From Pseudomonas azadiae (GTDB lineage Bacteria > Pseudomonadota > Gammaproteobacteria > Pseudomonadales > Pseudomonadaceae), in contig NZ_JAHSTY010000002.1 of the NCBI RefSeq assembly GCF_019145355.1, positions 124,001 through 188,000 of the forward strand: a DNA stretch of 64,000 nucleotides, read 5' to 3'. Shown piece after piece: positions 45,951 to 55,458 of this stretch. The translations under genes were made by a program, and so were the position numbers. The notes below the pieces were generated by a model. It had not been told where the DNA came from, searched no databases, and saw nothing but the letters and a program-made list of their open reading frames with translations. Numbering within the stretch: the stretch's first letter is position 1; each line of letters opens with the position of its first letter.

Positions 45951-48900
45951 TTAAAACTGCAACGAATATTGCGCCGTGATGTTCTGGTCACGTGACCGCT
46001 CGCCGCGCTGTTGGCTGAAGCTCAGGTCCAGCGCGCTGTTGCGGGTCAGGCGCGCGGTAGCACCCAAGTCCAGCCGGGCGCTGAGCCGATCCAGCGGGGC
46101 GCCGCTCACCTTGAAGGCGTGTCCGCCATCCCAGGCCAGTTGAGCTTGCGATTGTCGGTCGCCGCCGGCATGGGTATAGGCCAGGCCACCACGCAGGCTC
46201 AACCATGACGGGCCGGTCTGTGCCTGAGCCAGGTCGAGGTTCACGCGCACACCGCCGGTGGTCAGGTTGACGGTGTCTTTCGAGCGCTGGCCGCGCAGTG
46301 CCGCCATGCCGCCGCGTTCGGTGAAGCCGTCGTTGCGCTGCTGCACAGTGGCCAGCTGCAGGTAGGGCTGCCAGTCCCAGAAACCGTGATCGAAGCGATA
46401 GTTGGCCTCGGCGAACGCCTGCACGGTACGGCTGGTGTAGTCGGCAGACAGCCGATTCTCCACGCCTGGGAAGCTGACTCGGCGCTTGGTTGCGATCTGA
46501 TGCTGCGCATAGGCGATGCCGCCGTACAGGCCCAGAGCGTCCCAGGTGTGCCCCACGTGCAGGCCCAATTGGTAGCTGTCGATACTCGCTTTGCCGCGAG
46601 CGCCGGCCTTCACGTCGCCAGTGCTCTTGCCCACAACCATCCCCACGCGTGTGCCTCGTTCCAGCTGGTGATCGAACCCGACCAACAGGCCTGTGCTGCT
46701 GTGGGACGCGCGTGCGGTGTTGCTATCGCCTTGCAGTTGGCCGGTCTGGCGCGGCAGTTGCACCCAGGCGCCCTCGTTCAGTGCTTCGGCCTCGGTAGCG
46801 CTACGACCATGGGCGTTACGCTGCCGGTCGAGTACGGCTTCACGCACTACCCGGCTGTTTTCGATCAGTGCCGCTTGGGTACTGGCATGCAACTCGCCGC
46901 TCAGTTGGTCCAGGGCCGAGGGGGCCTGCTCGGGGAACAGTGCGGTGAGGCGCTGCAGCAGCGGGGTCGGCGCGGCTTGAGCGTCGGCGGCCGTGGCGAC
47001 GGCACGTTGGTTGGCGGTGTTTGCCGCAGAAGCCAGTGGCCTTCCGCGGGCAAACTCGACCAGCAGGTTATTGGCTTGCTTGACTTGGGAAACGCTGAGG
47101 AAGGGCGAGAACTCTCGATGGTCGATCGCGGCAAACTCGCCGCTCACGGCACCTTTTGCCTGGAGGATGCTGTAGCGCTGGCCCAAGGGGTAGGTGCCGG
47201 GTTGTGCGCTCAGGTACAGCGTGCCGCCGTTGACAGTGGCCTGGTTATCGACCTGCAGTTTTGCCGGCCGGTCCTGGACGACCAGCCCAGTCATCAAGGT
47301 AGCGCCGGGCGCTTGACGGTAGTCACCCTCGACGGCCAGGGAGCCGTTCAGGCGCAGAACGCCGCCTTCGAGGTTCACATCGCCCTTGAAGGTGTTATTG
47401 CCGTCCAGCTCCAGAATGCCTGCGTTGAGCGTGGCCCCGGCAAAACTGTTGTTGCCGCTCAGGCGCAACCAACCGGCGCCGCTTTTTTCCAGGCGCCCGG
47501 GGCCGCTGATATCGTTGCGCCAATCGTCCCATGCGCCGCCTTGCCAAACCACGGCACCGCCGGCGGGGCGGTCCATGTTTACCTGCGTGTCTACCCGCAG
47601 TTGGCCGGGCCCGTCGATGGCTTTTTTCAGGTCTATCAGGCCCCAGCCGTACACATCGTCGACGCCAGGCTCACCCAGGTCGGCGGCGGTGGTCAGCAGC
47701 ACGTCGCGGATTTGCGGGTTGTCGAGGTAGGGGAAGCGCTCGATCAGCAGCGCCAGCGCACCGGTCACGTGAGGCGCGGCGAGTGAGGTGCCGGAAGCGG
47801 TGAAGTCTGTAAATTCGGGTTTGTCGTCGGTCACTTTGAAACCGTCGGCGTCGCCTTCTTTGTCGTAGTGAATTTCGGTTTCTATGGCGCCTGTGACCCG
47901 GATAGCGGTGATATCCGTTCCCGGCGCCGCCAGGCACCAGTCCTTGCTGAAGCCACAGCGGTACGAGCCATCGCTCAAGGTCAGCGCCTGGTTGACGTTG
48001 ACCACGCTCAACCAATAGCGCTCGAGTTCGGCGACCGCGCGCGGCAGGCTGGGATAAACCCCGGCAAAGGGCGCCGCTTGCGGCGTTGCGTTGGGGGTAA
48101 GTGTATTGCCCGCTGCCCATACCTGGAGCATGCCGTATTTGACGGCTGCGTCGGCGATTGCCTTTAACTCTTGATGGTCTGCTGTATGGGTTTGGTCCAG
48201 TCCCTTGTCCAGTGCCGCCTCATCCGCCGGGGGGTCTGAAGGCCCCCAGCTATGGTTGACCACTCGCACATTCTGCTCGTGCAGTTGGGCGTAGGCGGTG
48301 GTAACCGCCTCCGGCGCAGGGGCGTCAACCTTGTACAGTCGCACACCAGGGCCGTCCTGGTAAGTGTTGCTGAACCTGCGCAGCGCACTTACATTGGCCC
48401 CGAAGGCTACGCCATGGGCTCCGGCGCCATTTCGGTTGGCGAGTACGTTGGCGGCCACGAAGGTGCCGTGCCATTCATAGCGAGCCCCTACGTTTTTCAG
48501 ATAGTCATCCACTTGTTCGCGGGTGAAGTCACCGTTGGCGATTCCCTCCTCCACTTCGAGCAACGCTTCAGGCGGCAACGCCTCAAACACATGCACGGCC
48601 GAACGATCACCCTCACTGAAGAAGCAGCCTTCGAACAGCACCGTATCGCTCTTGCATCCGGGGTCTGCCAGGCGCACGCCGGAATGTGGTTTGCCGGCAA
48701 ACTCGTCATGGCGCAAGTCGGTGCCCGAATCATAGACCCCCACGTGCACGCCCGCGCCACTCAACCCCCTGGCATAGGCGTAATCGGCACCGATAGCGCC
48801 CAGCCCCCAGCTTTTTTTGAACTCATCGCTGCGCCAGCTGGCGGCGTCGTGCAGCCGGCCCTGTTCGCTGTAGCTCGCGGCTTCAACGGCTATGCCCGGC

Positions 48901-48977
48901 AAACTCCCGAGCATGCACAGCGCGAGCGCCTTTCGTTTGAACGATGAATAAAGGGGGGCGTTTTTCGTGGGCGACAT
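45951..48977 (-). CDS. Subtilisin-like autotransporter serine protease
   Basis: A 1008-residue protein: an extended signal peptide (RKALALCMLGSLPGIAVEA), an S8 peptidase domain with the triad Asp83 (VGVYDSGTD), His170 (EWHGTFVA) and Ser398 (ASGTSLAAPHV), a passenger helix with an autotransporter-associated repeat (NNSFAGATLNAGILELDGNNTF), and a C-terminal beta-barrel ending in the typical YSLQF. It is the type V secretion architecture of EprS/SspA-type proteases. The ATG follows AGGTGG. It converges on clsB with 23 bases between. Confidence 0.93.
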   Translation of the reverse strand: MSPTKNAPLYSSFKRKALALCMLGSLPGIAVEAASYSEQGRLHDAASWRSDEFKKSWGLGAIGADYAYARGLSGAGVHVGVYDSGTDLRHDEFAGKPHSGVRLADPGCKSDTVLFEGCFFSEGDRSAVHVFEALPPEALLEVEEGIANGDFTREQVDDYLKNVGARYEWHGTFVAANVLANRNGAGAHGVAFGANVSALRRFSNTYQDGPGVRLYKVDAPAPEAVTTAYAQLHEQNVRVVNHSWGPSDPPADEAALDKGLDQTHTADHQELKAIADAAVKYGMLQVWAAGNTLTPNATPQAAPFAGVYPSLPRAVAELERYWLSVVNVNQALTLSDGSYRCGFSKDWCLAAPGTDITAIRVTGAIETEIHYDKEGDADGFKVTDDKPEFTDFTASGTSLAAPHVTGALALLIERFPYLDNPQIRDVLLTTAADLGEPGVDDVYGWGLIDLKKAIDGPGQLRVDTQVNMDRPAGGAVVWQGGAWDDWRNDISGPGRLEKSGAGWLRLSGNNSFAGATLNAGILELDGNNTFKGDVNLEGGVLRLNGSLAVEGDYRQAPGATLMTGLVVQDRPAKLQVDNQATVNGGTLYLSAQPGTYPLGQRYSILQAKGAVSGEFAAIDHREFSPFLSVSQVKQANNLLVEFARGRPLASAANTANQRAVATAADAQAAPTPLLQRLTALFPEQAPSALDQLSGELHASTQAALIENSRVVREAVLDRQRNAHGRSATEAEALNEGAWVQLPRQTGQLQGDSNTARASHSSTGLLVGFDHQLERGTRVGMVVGKSTGDVKAGARGKASIDSYQLGLHVGHTWDALGLYGGIAYAQHQIATKRRVSFPGVENRLSADYTSRTVQAFAEANYRFDHGFWDWQPYLQLATVQQRNDGFTERGGMAALRGQRSKDTVNLTTGGVRVNLDLAQAQTGPSWLSLRGGLAYTHAGGDRQSQAQLAWDGGHAFKVSGAPLDRLSARLDLGATARLTRNSALDLSFSQQRGERSRDQNITAQYSLQF

Positions 48978-49117
48978 AGTCCACCTGCACAGTGATTTAG
49001 GGCAGACAGGGTGTGCGAGCAGGCTGGGGAAGGGATGTAGGGCGCAGCTGAGAGGGAAGAACGAAAGGTGACTTTATGCTGACTGAGACAGGCGCGCGGC
49101 GATGCGGCGACCCGGCA

Positions 49118-49145
49118 AGCCCCCTCTTCAAAACAAGAGGGGGCT
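49118..49145 (-). terminator. Stem-loop after bglX
   Basis: AGCCCCCTCTT / AAGAGGGGGCT, an 11-bp perfect stem 7 bases beyond the bglX stop. No T tract on the minus side, so efficiency is uncertain. Confidence 0.55.
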
Positions 49146-49152
49146 GTGGGCG

Positions 49153-51444
49153 TTACAACAACTCGAAAGTCTGCTGCTGCACAGCCTGGGAATCCAGCCC
49201 GATCTGCACATTGAACTCGCCCGGTTCTGCGGCGAACTTGAGCTGGGTGTTATAGAACTTCAAATCGTCCTCGGTGATGGTGAAGTGCAACGTGCGCTCC
49301 TCGCCAGCCTTGAGCATGACTTTCTGGAAGTTCTTCAACTCCTTGATCGGGCGGATCATCGAACCGGCTACATCCTGGATATACAACTGCACGACCGTTT
49401 CGCCATCTACCTTGCCGGTGTTGGTCACCGTCACACTGGCGTCGAGCTTGCCACTCTTGTTCAGCGTTGTAGACGACAGCGCCATGTCCGACAGGCTGAA
49501 CGTGGTGTAGCTCAAGCCATACCCGAACGGAAACAGCGGCCCGGTGGTGTCGTCGAAGTACTGCGACGTGTAGTTGCCAGGCTTGCCTGGGGTGAACGGC
49601 CGGCCGATGGTCAGGTGGTTGTAGTAGGTCGGAATCTGCCCTACCGAACGTGGGAACGTGATCGGCAGCTTGCCCGACGGGTTGTAGTCACCAAACAGCA
49701 CGTCGGCGATGGCGTTGCCGCCTTCGGTGCCGGCGAACCAGGTTTCCAGGATCGCGTCCGCCTGTTGGTTCTCTTCCAGAATCGACAGCGGGCGGCCGTT
49801 CATCAGCACCAGTACCAGCGGTTTGCCGGTGGCTTTGAGGGCCTTGATCAGGTCGCGCTGGCTTTGCGGGATGTTCAGGTCGGTGCGGCTGGAGGATTCA
49901 TGGGACATGCCACGGGACTCACCCACGGCAGCCACCACCACATCGGCATCCTTGGCGGCCTTGACGGCCTCATCGATCATCACTTGGGCCGGGCGGGTGT
50001 CATCCACCACTTCCGGGGCATCGAAGTTGAGGAAGTTCAGGTAGTCGACCACGGCCTTGTCATTGGTAATGTTGGCGCCACGGGCATAGATGATCTTGCC
50101 TTTTTCGCCGATCACCGCGTTTAAGCCGTCGAGCAGGGTGACCGATTGTTCCGGTTTGCCGGCGGCGGCCCAACTGCCCATCATGTCGATCGGCGCCTTG
50201 GCCAGCGGGCCGACCAGGGCGATGGTCGCGGATTTCTTCAGCGGCAGGGTGTTGTTGCGGTTTTTCAGCAGGACCAGGCTGCGGCGTGCGATGTCGCGCG
50301 CCTCGCTGCGGTGCAGGCGGCTTTCGGCGTAGGTGTCGGCCGGGTCATCCTCGGCTTTGCCGATGCGCAGGTACGGGTCCTTGAACAGACCCATGTCGTA
50401 CTTGGCGCCGAGCACTTCGCGCACGGCGTTGTCGATGTCGCTCTGCTCGATCTCGCCGGATTTGAGCAGGCCGGGCAATTCCTTGCCGTACAGCGAGTCG
50501 TTCATGCTCATGTCGATGCCGGCCTTGATCGCCAGCTTGGCGGCTTCGCGCCCGTCCTTGGCCACGCCGTGCTTGATCAACTCGAAGATCGCGCCATGGT
50601 CGCTCACGGTCAGGCCCTTGAAGCCCCAGTCGCGGCGCAGCAGATCGTTCATCAGCCAGGTGTTGGCGGTGGCGGGGACGCCGTTGATCGAGTTGAGCGC
50701 CACCATCACGCCGCCGGAACCGGCCTTGATCGCCGCGTGGTAGGGCGGCAGGTAGTCCTGGTACATCTTGACCGGGCTCATGTCGACCACGTTGTAGTCA
50801 CGCCCGCCTTCCACCGCGCCGTACAGGGCGAAATGCTTGACGCTGGCCATGATGCTGTCGGCATTCGCGGCGCTCACGCCCTGGAATGCCTTGACCATCA
50901 CTTCGGCAATCCGCGAGACCAGGTAGGTGTCTTCACCGAAACCTTCGGAGGTGCGGCCCCAGCGCGGGTCGCGGGAAATGTCGACCATCGGCGCGAAGGT
51001 GATGTCGAGGCTGTCGGCAGCGGCTTCCTGGGCGGCGATGCGCCCGGAGCGGCCGATGGCGTCCATGTCCCAGCTGGACGCCAGGGCCAGGCTGATCGGG
51101 AAAATCGTGCGGTGGCCGTGGATCACGTCGTAGGCGAAGAACATCGGGATCTTCAGCCGGCTGCGCATGGCCGCGTCCTGCATCGGACGGTTTTCCGCGC
51201 GGGTGATGGAGTTGAACGTGCCGCCGATGCGGCCGGCGGCGATTTCCTTGCGGATCAGCTCGCGGGGCATCTCGGGGCCGATGCTGATCAGGCGCAACTG
51301 GCCGATCTTTTCGTCCAGGGTCATCTGCTGGAGCAGCTCGCTGACAAAGGCGTCCTTGTCTTTAAGCGCGACAGGCTTTGTTTCTGCCCATACGGGCTGG
51401 GTGGCCAGCGTGGCAACAAGGCCGAGCAAACACAGCTTCTTCAT
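49153..51444 (-). CDS. bglX: Periplasmic beta-glucosidase BglX (GH3)
   Basis: A 763-residue GH3 enzyme of standard BglX length. Signal peptide MKKLCLLGLVATLATQPVWA, TIM-barrel with SVKHF and nucleophile Asp282 (GLTVSDHGA), then the second domain and C-terminal fibronectin-like domain (LDASVTVTNTGKVDGETVVQLYI). It hydrolyses beta-glucosides in the periplasm. ATG 51444 follows AAAGGA; the frame extends upstream without a signal. Confidence 0.95.
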   Translation of the reverse strand: MKKLCLLGLVATLATQPVWAETKPVALKDKDAFVSELLQQMTLDEKIGQLRLISIGPEMPRELIRKEIAAGRIGGTFNSITRAENRPMQDAAMRSRLKIPMFFAYDVIHGHRTIFPISLALASSWDMDAIGRSGRIAAQEAAADSLDITFAPMVDISRDPRWGRTSEGFGEDTYLVSRIAEVMVKAFQGVSAANADSIMASVKHFALYGAVEGGRDYNVVDMSPVKMYQDYLPPYHAAIKAGSGGVMVALNSINGVPATANTWLMNDLLRRDWGFKGLTVSDHGAIFELIKHGVAKDGREAAKLAIKAGIDMSMNDSLYGKELPGLLKSGEIEQSDIDNAVREVLGAKYDMGLFKDPYLRIGKAEDDPADTYAESRLHRSEARDIARRSLVLLKNRNNTLPLKKSATIALVGPLAKAPIDMMGSWAAAGKPEQSVTLLDGLNAVIGEKGKIIYARGANITNDKAVVDYLNFLNFDAPEVVDDTRPAQVMIDEAVKAAKDADVVVAAVGESRGMSHESSSRTDLNIPQSQRDLIKALKATGKPLVLVLMNGRPLSILEENQQADAILETWFAGTEGGNAIADVLFGDYNPSGKLPITFPRSVGQIPTYYNHLTIGRPFTPGKPGNYTSQYFDDTTGPLFPFGYGLSYTTFSLSDMALSSTTLNKSGKLDASVTVTNTGKVDGETVVQLYIQDVAGSMIRPIKELKNFQKVMLKAGEERTLHFTITEDDLKFYNTQLKFAAEPGEFNVQIGLDSQAVQQQTFELL

Positions 51445-51682
51445 GAATATCCTTTTTCGGCTCATTGCACAGCGATGAGGCTGATCGGCCAAAATGTGGG
51501 GAGCGTCTATTGTTGTTCGGGTGTTGTTCAGATAAATGCAGCACACTCTGAACTCTTTTTCGCGCTGGGCATCTTTGTAGCTGATTGGCTCGACGCAATC
51601 CAGTGGTGGCGGATTATGCCCCAAGCGCGTGGTTTATAGGGTTAGTCGTCAAATTCCATCAAGATTGGGCAGGAGAAACACC

Positions 51683-52294
51683 ATGCAAGCAGCACAAGGT
51701 TACCGCTGGGGCTTGAAAGCCGCGGCTTTGCTATTGATCAGCACAGTGCTGAGCGGTTGTGGCATCAACAACATCCCGACCCTGGATGAACAGGCCAAGG
51801 CCGCCTGGGGCCAGGTGCAGAACCAGTACCAGCGCCGCGCCGACCTGATTCCCAACCTGGTGGAGGTGGTCAAGGGCTACGCCGCCCATGAGCAGGACAC
51901 CCTCACCGCCGTGATCGAAGCGCGGGCCAAGGCCACCTCGATCCAGGTGGATGCCAGCACCCTCGACAACCCGGAAAAACTCAAGCAGTTCCAGCAAGCC
52001 CAGGACGGCTTGAGCGGTGCACTGAGCCGCTTGATGGTGGTGTCCGAGCGCTACCCGGACCTGAAGGCCAACCAGAACTTCCTGGCCCTGCAGTCGCAGC
52101 TTGAAGGCACCGAAAACCGTATCGCCGTGGCCCGCCGCGACTTTATCCAGGCGGTGCAGGCCTACAACACCGAGATCCGCACCTTCCCTGGCCGTCTGTG
52201 GCACAGCGTGATGTACAGCGACCTGCCGATTCGCGCCACGTTTGAAGCCACCAGTGCCGATGCCGATAAAGCGCCGCAAGTGAAGTTCAAATAA
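51683..52294 (+). CDS. lemA: LemA-family lipoprotein
   Basis: A 203-residue protein with lipoprotein signal (LLISTVLSGCG) and the LemA core (AWGQVQNQYQRRADLIPNLVEVVKGYAAHE). AGGAG precedes ATG 51683. LemA-fold proteins commonly stand next to TPM-domain genes, as here, but their role is undefined. This is not the GacS sensor that is also called LemA in pseudomonads. Confidence 0.92.
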   Translation: MQAAQGYRWGLKAAALLLISTVLSGCGINNIPTLDEQAKAAWGQVQNQYQRRADLIPNLVEVVKGYAAHEQDTLTAVIEARAKATSIQVDASTLDNPEKLKQFQQAQDGLSGALSRLMVVSERYPDLKANQNFLALQSQLEGTENRIAVARRDFIQAVQAYNTEIRTFPGRLWHSVMYSDLPIRATFEATSADADKAPQVKFK

Positions 52295-52312
52295 GGCTGC
52301 ATTGAGGTGCCG

Positions 52313-53050
52313 ATGCGTTTATTAAGGATAGGCCTGGCGCTGTGGCTGTTGGCCTGCGTGGGCGTGGCCCAGGCGGCGCTGACCTTCCCGGCGCTGACCG
52401 GGCGGGTGGTGGATAACGCCCAGATGCTTGACGAAGCCACGCGCCAGCGGCTGATGCAACAGTTGCAGGCGCTGGAGCAGACCACCGGCAACCAGGTCGT
52501 GGTGATCACCGTGCCCGATTTGCAGGGCGTGCCGATTGAGGACTTCGGTTATCAATTGGGCCGCCACTGGGGCATCGGCCAGAAGGGCAAGGACAACGGC
52601 GCGCTGTTGATCGTCGCTCGCGATGAGCGCAAGTTGCGCATCGAAGTCGGCTATGGCCTGGAAGGCGTGCTCACCGATGCGCAGTCATGGGTGATCATCA
52701 ACCAAGTGATTGCCCCCAAGTTCAAGGCCGGCAATTTCAGCCAGGGCATCAGCGACGGTGTGGCGGCGATGGTGCAGGTGGTGGGCGGCGAGCCGTTGGC
52801 GGTGCCGGCCCATGTGGCGGACGCCAACTTTGCCAAGGATAATCCCGGGTTTTCCATTGGCCTGTTTATCCTGTTGATCGGCGTGTTGTGGCTGTGCAAT
52901 CGCATGGGGCTGCCGGTCGGCGCGATCCTGCTGGCGATTCTCAGCAGCAGCGGGCGCGGCGGCGGAGGTGGTGGAGGTGGTGGAGGCGGCGGCGGTTTCC
53001 GGGGCGGCGGTGGCGGCTTCGGCGGCGGCGGGGCTTCGGGCGGGTGGTGA
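52313..53050 (+). CDS. TPM-domain membrane protein with Gly-rich tail (YgcG type)
   Basis: A 245-residue protein: signal peptide, TPM domain (GRVVDNAQMLDEATRQRLMQQL; KDNGALLIVARDERKLRIEVGYGLEG), one membrane helix, then a tail made almost only of Gly with Ser/Phe (GRGGGGGGG..., typical of this family). The TPM fold occurs in the photosystem II repair factor TLP18.3; the bacterial role is unknown. ATG 52313 lies behind GAGG. Confidence 0.9.
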   Translation: MRLLRIGLALWLLACVGVAQAALTFPALTGRVVDNAQMLDEATRQRLMQQLQALEQTTGNQVVVITVPDLQGVPIEDFGYQLGRHWGIGQKGKDNGALLIVARDERKLRIEVGYGLEGVLTDAQSWVIINQVIAPKFKAGNFSQGISDGVAAMVQVVGGEPLAVPAHVADANFAKDNPGFSIGLFILLIGVLWLCNRMGLPVGAILLAILSSSGRGGGGGGGGGGGGGFRGGGGGFGGGGASGGW

Positions 53051-53078
53051 TGACAATAATCAGAGAGCAACTACAACC

Positions 53079-53696
53079 ATGGCATTACTGACTGAACACG
53101 AGCAGCGCCAAGTCGCCGAAGCGATCGCCCGCGTGGAAAAAACCACCGACGCAGAACTGGTGACCGTATTGGCCGCCCGCGCGGATGACTACGCCTACAT
53201 CCCGCTGCTGTGGGCCAGCCTGATCGCGTTGGTGGTGCCGGGTGTGGTGCATTACTTGTCGGGTTACCTGACCATGTACACCTTGCTGTTGGCGCAATGG
53301 GCGACATTCATTGTGTTGTGCCTGGTGTTCCGCTTGCCCAAGGTCACCACGCGGTTGATCCCCCGCTCGGTGCGCCACTGGCGCGCATCCAACCTGGCGC
53401 GGCGCCAGTTTCTGGAGCAGAACCTGCACCACACCGTGGGCAGCACCGGGGTGCTGATTTTTGTCAGCGAAGCCGAGCGGTATGTGGAGATTCTGGTGGA
53501 TAACGGCATCTCCACGCGCCTGGATGACAGCAGTTGGGATGCGATCGTCAAGGCGTTTACCCAGCAAGTGAAACAAGGGCAGACGTTGGCCGGGTTTATC
53601 AGTTGCATTGAAGCCTGCGGCGAGTTGCTGAAGGTGCACGTGCCGATGACGCAGGCGCGCAATGAGCTGCCCAATCGGCTGGTCGTACTCGAATAG
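53079..53696 (+). CDS. TPM-domain membrane protein, second copy
   Basis: A 205-residue protein: short N-terminal helix, two membrane helices (IPLLWASLIALVVPGVVHYL; LLLAQWATFIVLCLVF), and a TPM-type C-terminal half (GSTGVLIFVSEAERYVEILVDNGI). Third gene of the lemA-TPM-TPM operon, 28 bases after its neighbour. The ribosome site is weak. Confidence 0.85.
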   Translation: MALLTEHEQRQVAEAIARVEKTTDAELVTVLAARADDYAYIPLLWASLIALVVPGVVHYLSGYLTMYTLLLAQWATFIVLCLVFRLPKVTTRLIPRSVRHWRASNLARRQFLEQNLHHTVGSTGVLIFVSEAERYVEILVDNGISTRLDDSSWDAIVKAFTQQVKQGQTLAGFISCIEACGELLKVHVPMTQARNELPNRLVVLE

Positions 53697-53735
53697 TCCA
53701 GGCATCTGCGGTTCAAAAAGTGGGAACTGTTTTGT

Positions 53736-53836
53736 GTGGGAGCTGGCTTGCCTGCGATGCGGGCACCTCGGTCCATCAGGCAAACCGAGGCGATGCGATC
53801 GCAGCGATGCGGCGACCCGACAAGCCAGCTCCCACA
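53736..53836. repeat. REPIN
   Basis: TGTGGGAGCTGGCTTGCCTG and its complement, 101 bases in all, between the TPM gene and the methyltransferase. Confidence 0.85.
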
Positions 53837-53940
53837 TGTGTTGCGCAGTGTCTGATCGACCGTTGATCAAATAACCCCGTGCCCAAAACCCCCATCCCCC
53901 CTAAAATGCCCGGCATTCCCTGCCCGAGGCGTTTTTGTTC

Positions 53941-55143
53941 ATGTCTGTCACTGCTCAACCGGATCATCACGCCCAGTTCATCGAACTGCTGAGCGCAAGC
54001 CTCGCGCAAAACGCTTTCATCAAGCTGGTGCTGGCCAAGTACGTGGGCGAGGAAGCCGAATTACAGCGGCTGATCATCAAGCAGGTCGCGGTCAAGGAGC
54101 AGCCATGCCTGTCCTTCGTCTATCGCTACAAGACCCGCGACATCACCAAGAACTTTGCTGTGGCAGAAGGCGTGGCGGCGATTGCCGAGCTGCTGCCGGC
54201 TCAGTTCAAGAACGCGCACCTGCTGTCGCTGACCGACGAAGCCCAGCTGGAATACAGCAAGAAGAACAAAAGCTCGCTGTTCAAAAGTAAGCCCCAGCAA
54301 CTGCGCGAAGCGCCTTCGGCCGAGCATAACCGCGAGAAAAATCGTTTTCTCGACCTGAGCCGGCCGTTCCTCGCCGACCTGGGCGTGACTGACGCCAAGC
54401 AGGCGCTGATCCCGTCGATGTCGCGCAAGTGGAAACAGATCAACAAGTTCATCGAAGTGTTCAGCCATGCGCTGACCTCGTCACCCTTGAAGCTGGATCA
54501 ACCGGTGCGCGTGGCGGACTTTGGCTCAGGCAAGGGCTACCTGACGTTCGCTATCCACGACTACCTGCGCAACACCCTCAAGGCCGAGGGCGAAGTGACC
54601 GGTGTGGAATTGCGCGAAGACATGGTGGCCCTGTGCAACACCGCCGCCGCGCGCCTGGAACACCCGGGGCTGGTGTTCAAATGTGGCGATGTGCGCAGCG
54701 TGGCGCCCAGCGAGTTGGACGTGATGATCGCCCTGCATGCCTGCGACATTGCTACCGATTATGCGATTCACACCGGCATCCGCTCCGGCGCGTCAATCAT
54801 CATGTGCTCGCCGTGCTGCCACAAACAGATTCGCCTGCAGATCCAGAGCCCGGTGCTGCTCAAGCCGATGCTGCAATACGGCCTTCACCTGGGCCAGCAG
54901 GCGGAAATGGTCACTGACAGCCTGCGCGCGTTGTTCCTAGAAGCCTGCGGTTACGAGACCAAAGTGTTCGAGTTTATCTCGCTGGAACACACCAACAAGA
55001 ACAAGATGATCCTCGCGGTCAAGCGCGCCGAGCCGTTGGATAACGCGCAGTTGCTGGAGAAAATCCAGGAGCTGAAGGCGTTCTACCACATCACCGAGCA
55101 CTGCCTGGAAACCCTGCTGCGCGCCGATGGTTACCTGACCTGA
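53941..55143 (+). CDS. Class I SAM-dependent methyltransferase, uncharacterised
   Basis: A 400-residue protein with an extended N-terminal half and a Rossmann methyltransferase core: motif I VADFGSGKGYLTFAIHDYL (about residue 193), GVELRED, and later MIALHACDIATDYAI and MCSPCCHKQ. The CSPCCHK cysteine cluster is characteristic of a family of putative RNA methyltransferases; the substrate is unknown. ATG 53941 is chosen over an upstream TTG. Monocistronic. Confidence 0.85.
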   Translation: MSVTAQPDHHAQFIELLSASLAQNAFIKLVLAKYVGEEAELQRLIIKQVAVKEQPCLSFVYRYKTRDITKNFAVAEGVAAIAELLPAQFKNAHLLSLTDEAQLEYSKKNKSSLFKSKPQQLREAPSAEHNREKNRFLDLSRPFLADLGVTDAKQALIPSMSRKWKQINKFIEVFSHALTSSPLKLDQPVRVADFGSGKGYLTFAIHDYLRNTLKAEGEVTGVELREDMVALCNTAAARLEHPGLVFKCGDVRSVAPSELDVMIALHACDIATDYAIHTGIRSGASIIMCSPCCHKQIRLQIQSPVLLKPMLQYGLHLGQQAEMVTDSLRALFLEACGYETKVFEFISLEHTNKNKMILAVKRAEPLDNAQLLEKIQELKAFYHITEHCLETLLRADGYLT

Positions 55144-55158
55144 GAGCGGGCGCGGCCC

Positions 55159-55436
55159 CTGTGGGGGCTTGCTTGCCTGCGATGACGATGGGTCAGCACC
55201 TGCCAGGTGTCTGATGCTCCGCTACCACATTTTTTTGTAGTGAGCGGGCTTGCCCCGCGCTGGGCTGAAGCGGCCCCAAACCAGACGAATTGGGTTTGCC
55301 TGAAACTGCGCGGTGTCTTTATTGGAGCGGCTTCGCCACCCAGCGCGGGACAAGCCCGCTCACTACAGGGAAATTTTTCAGCCTTTGAAAGTTGTGTAAA
55401 TACCGATGGCTATCGCAGGCAAGCCAGCTCCCACAT
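55159..55436. repeat. Nested palindrome, second copy, inner core flipped
   Basis: The outer arms are degenerate REP sequence (CTGTGGGGGCTTGCTTGCCT and AGGCAAGCCAGCTCCCACA). The inner palindrome at 55236-55367 has arms TGTAGTGAGCGGGCTTGCCC and complement. The right flank (ATTTTTCAGCCTTTGAAA, then GTTGTGTA) matches that of the copy at 3337, but the core is reverse-complemented. This fills the 315-base gap 55144-55458. Confidence 0.85.
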
Positions 55437-55458
55437 TTGATCTTCTTAGTTCAGACGA

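Noticed and set aside
52960..53047. GGC/GGT-rich low-complexity DNA
   Set aside because: It encodes the glycine-rich tail normal for TPM/YgcG proteins, so it is not a separate repeat element.
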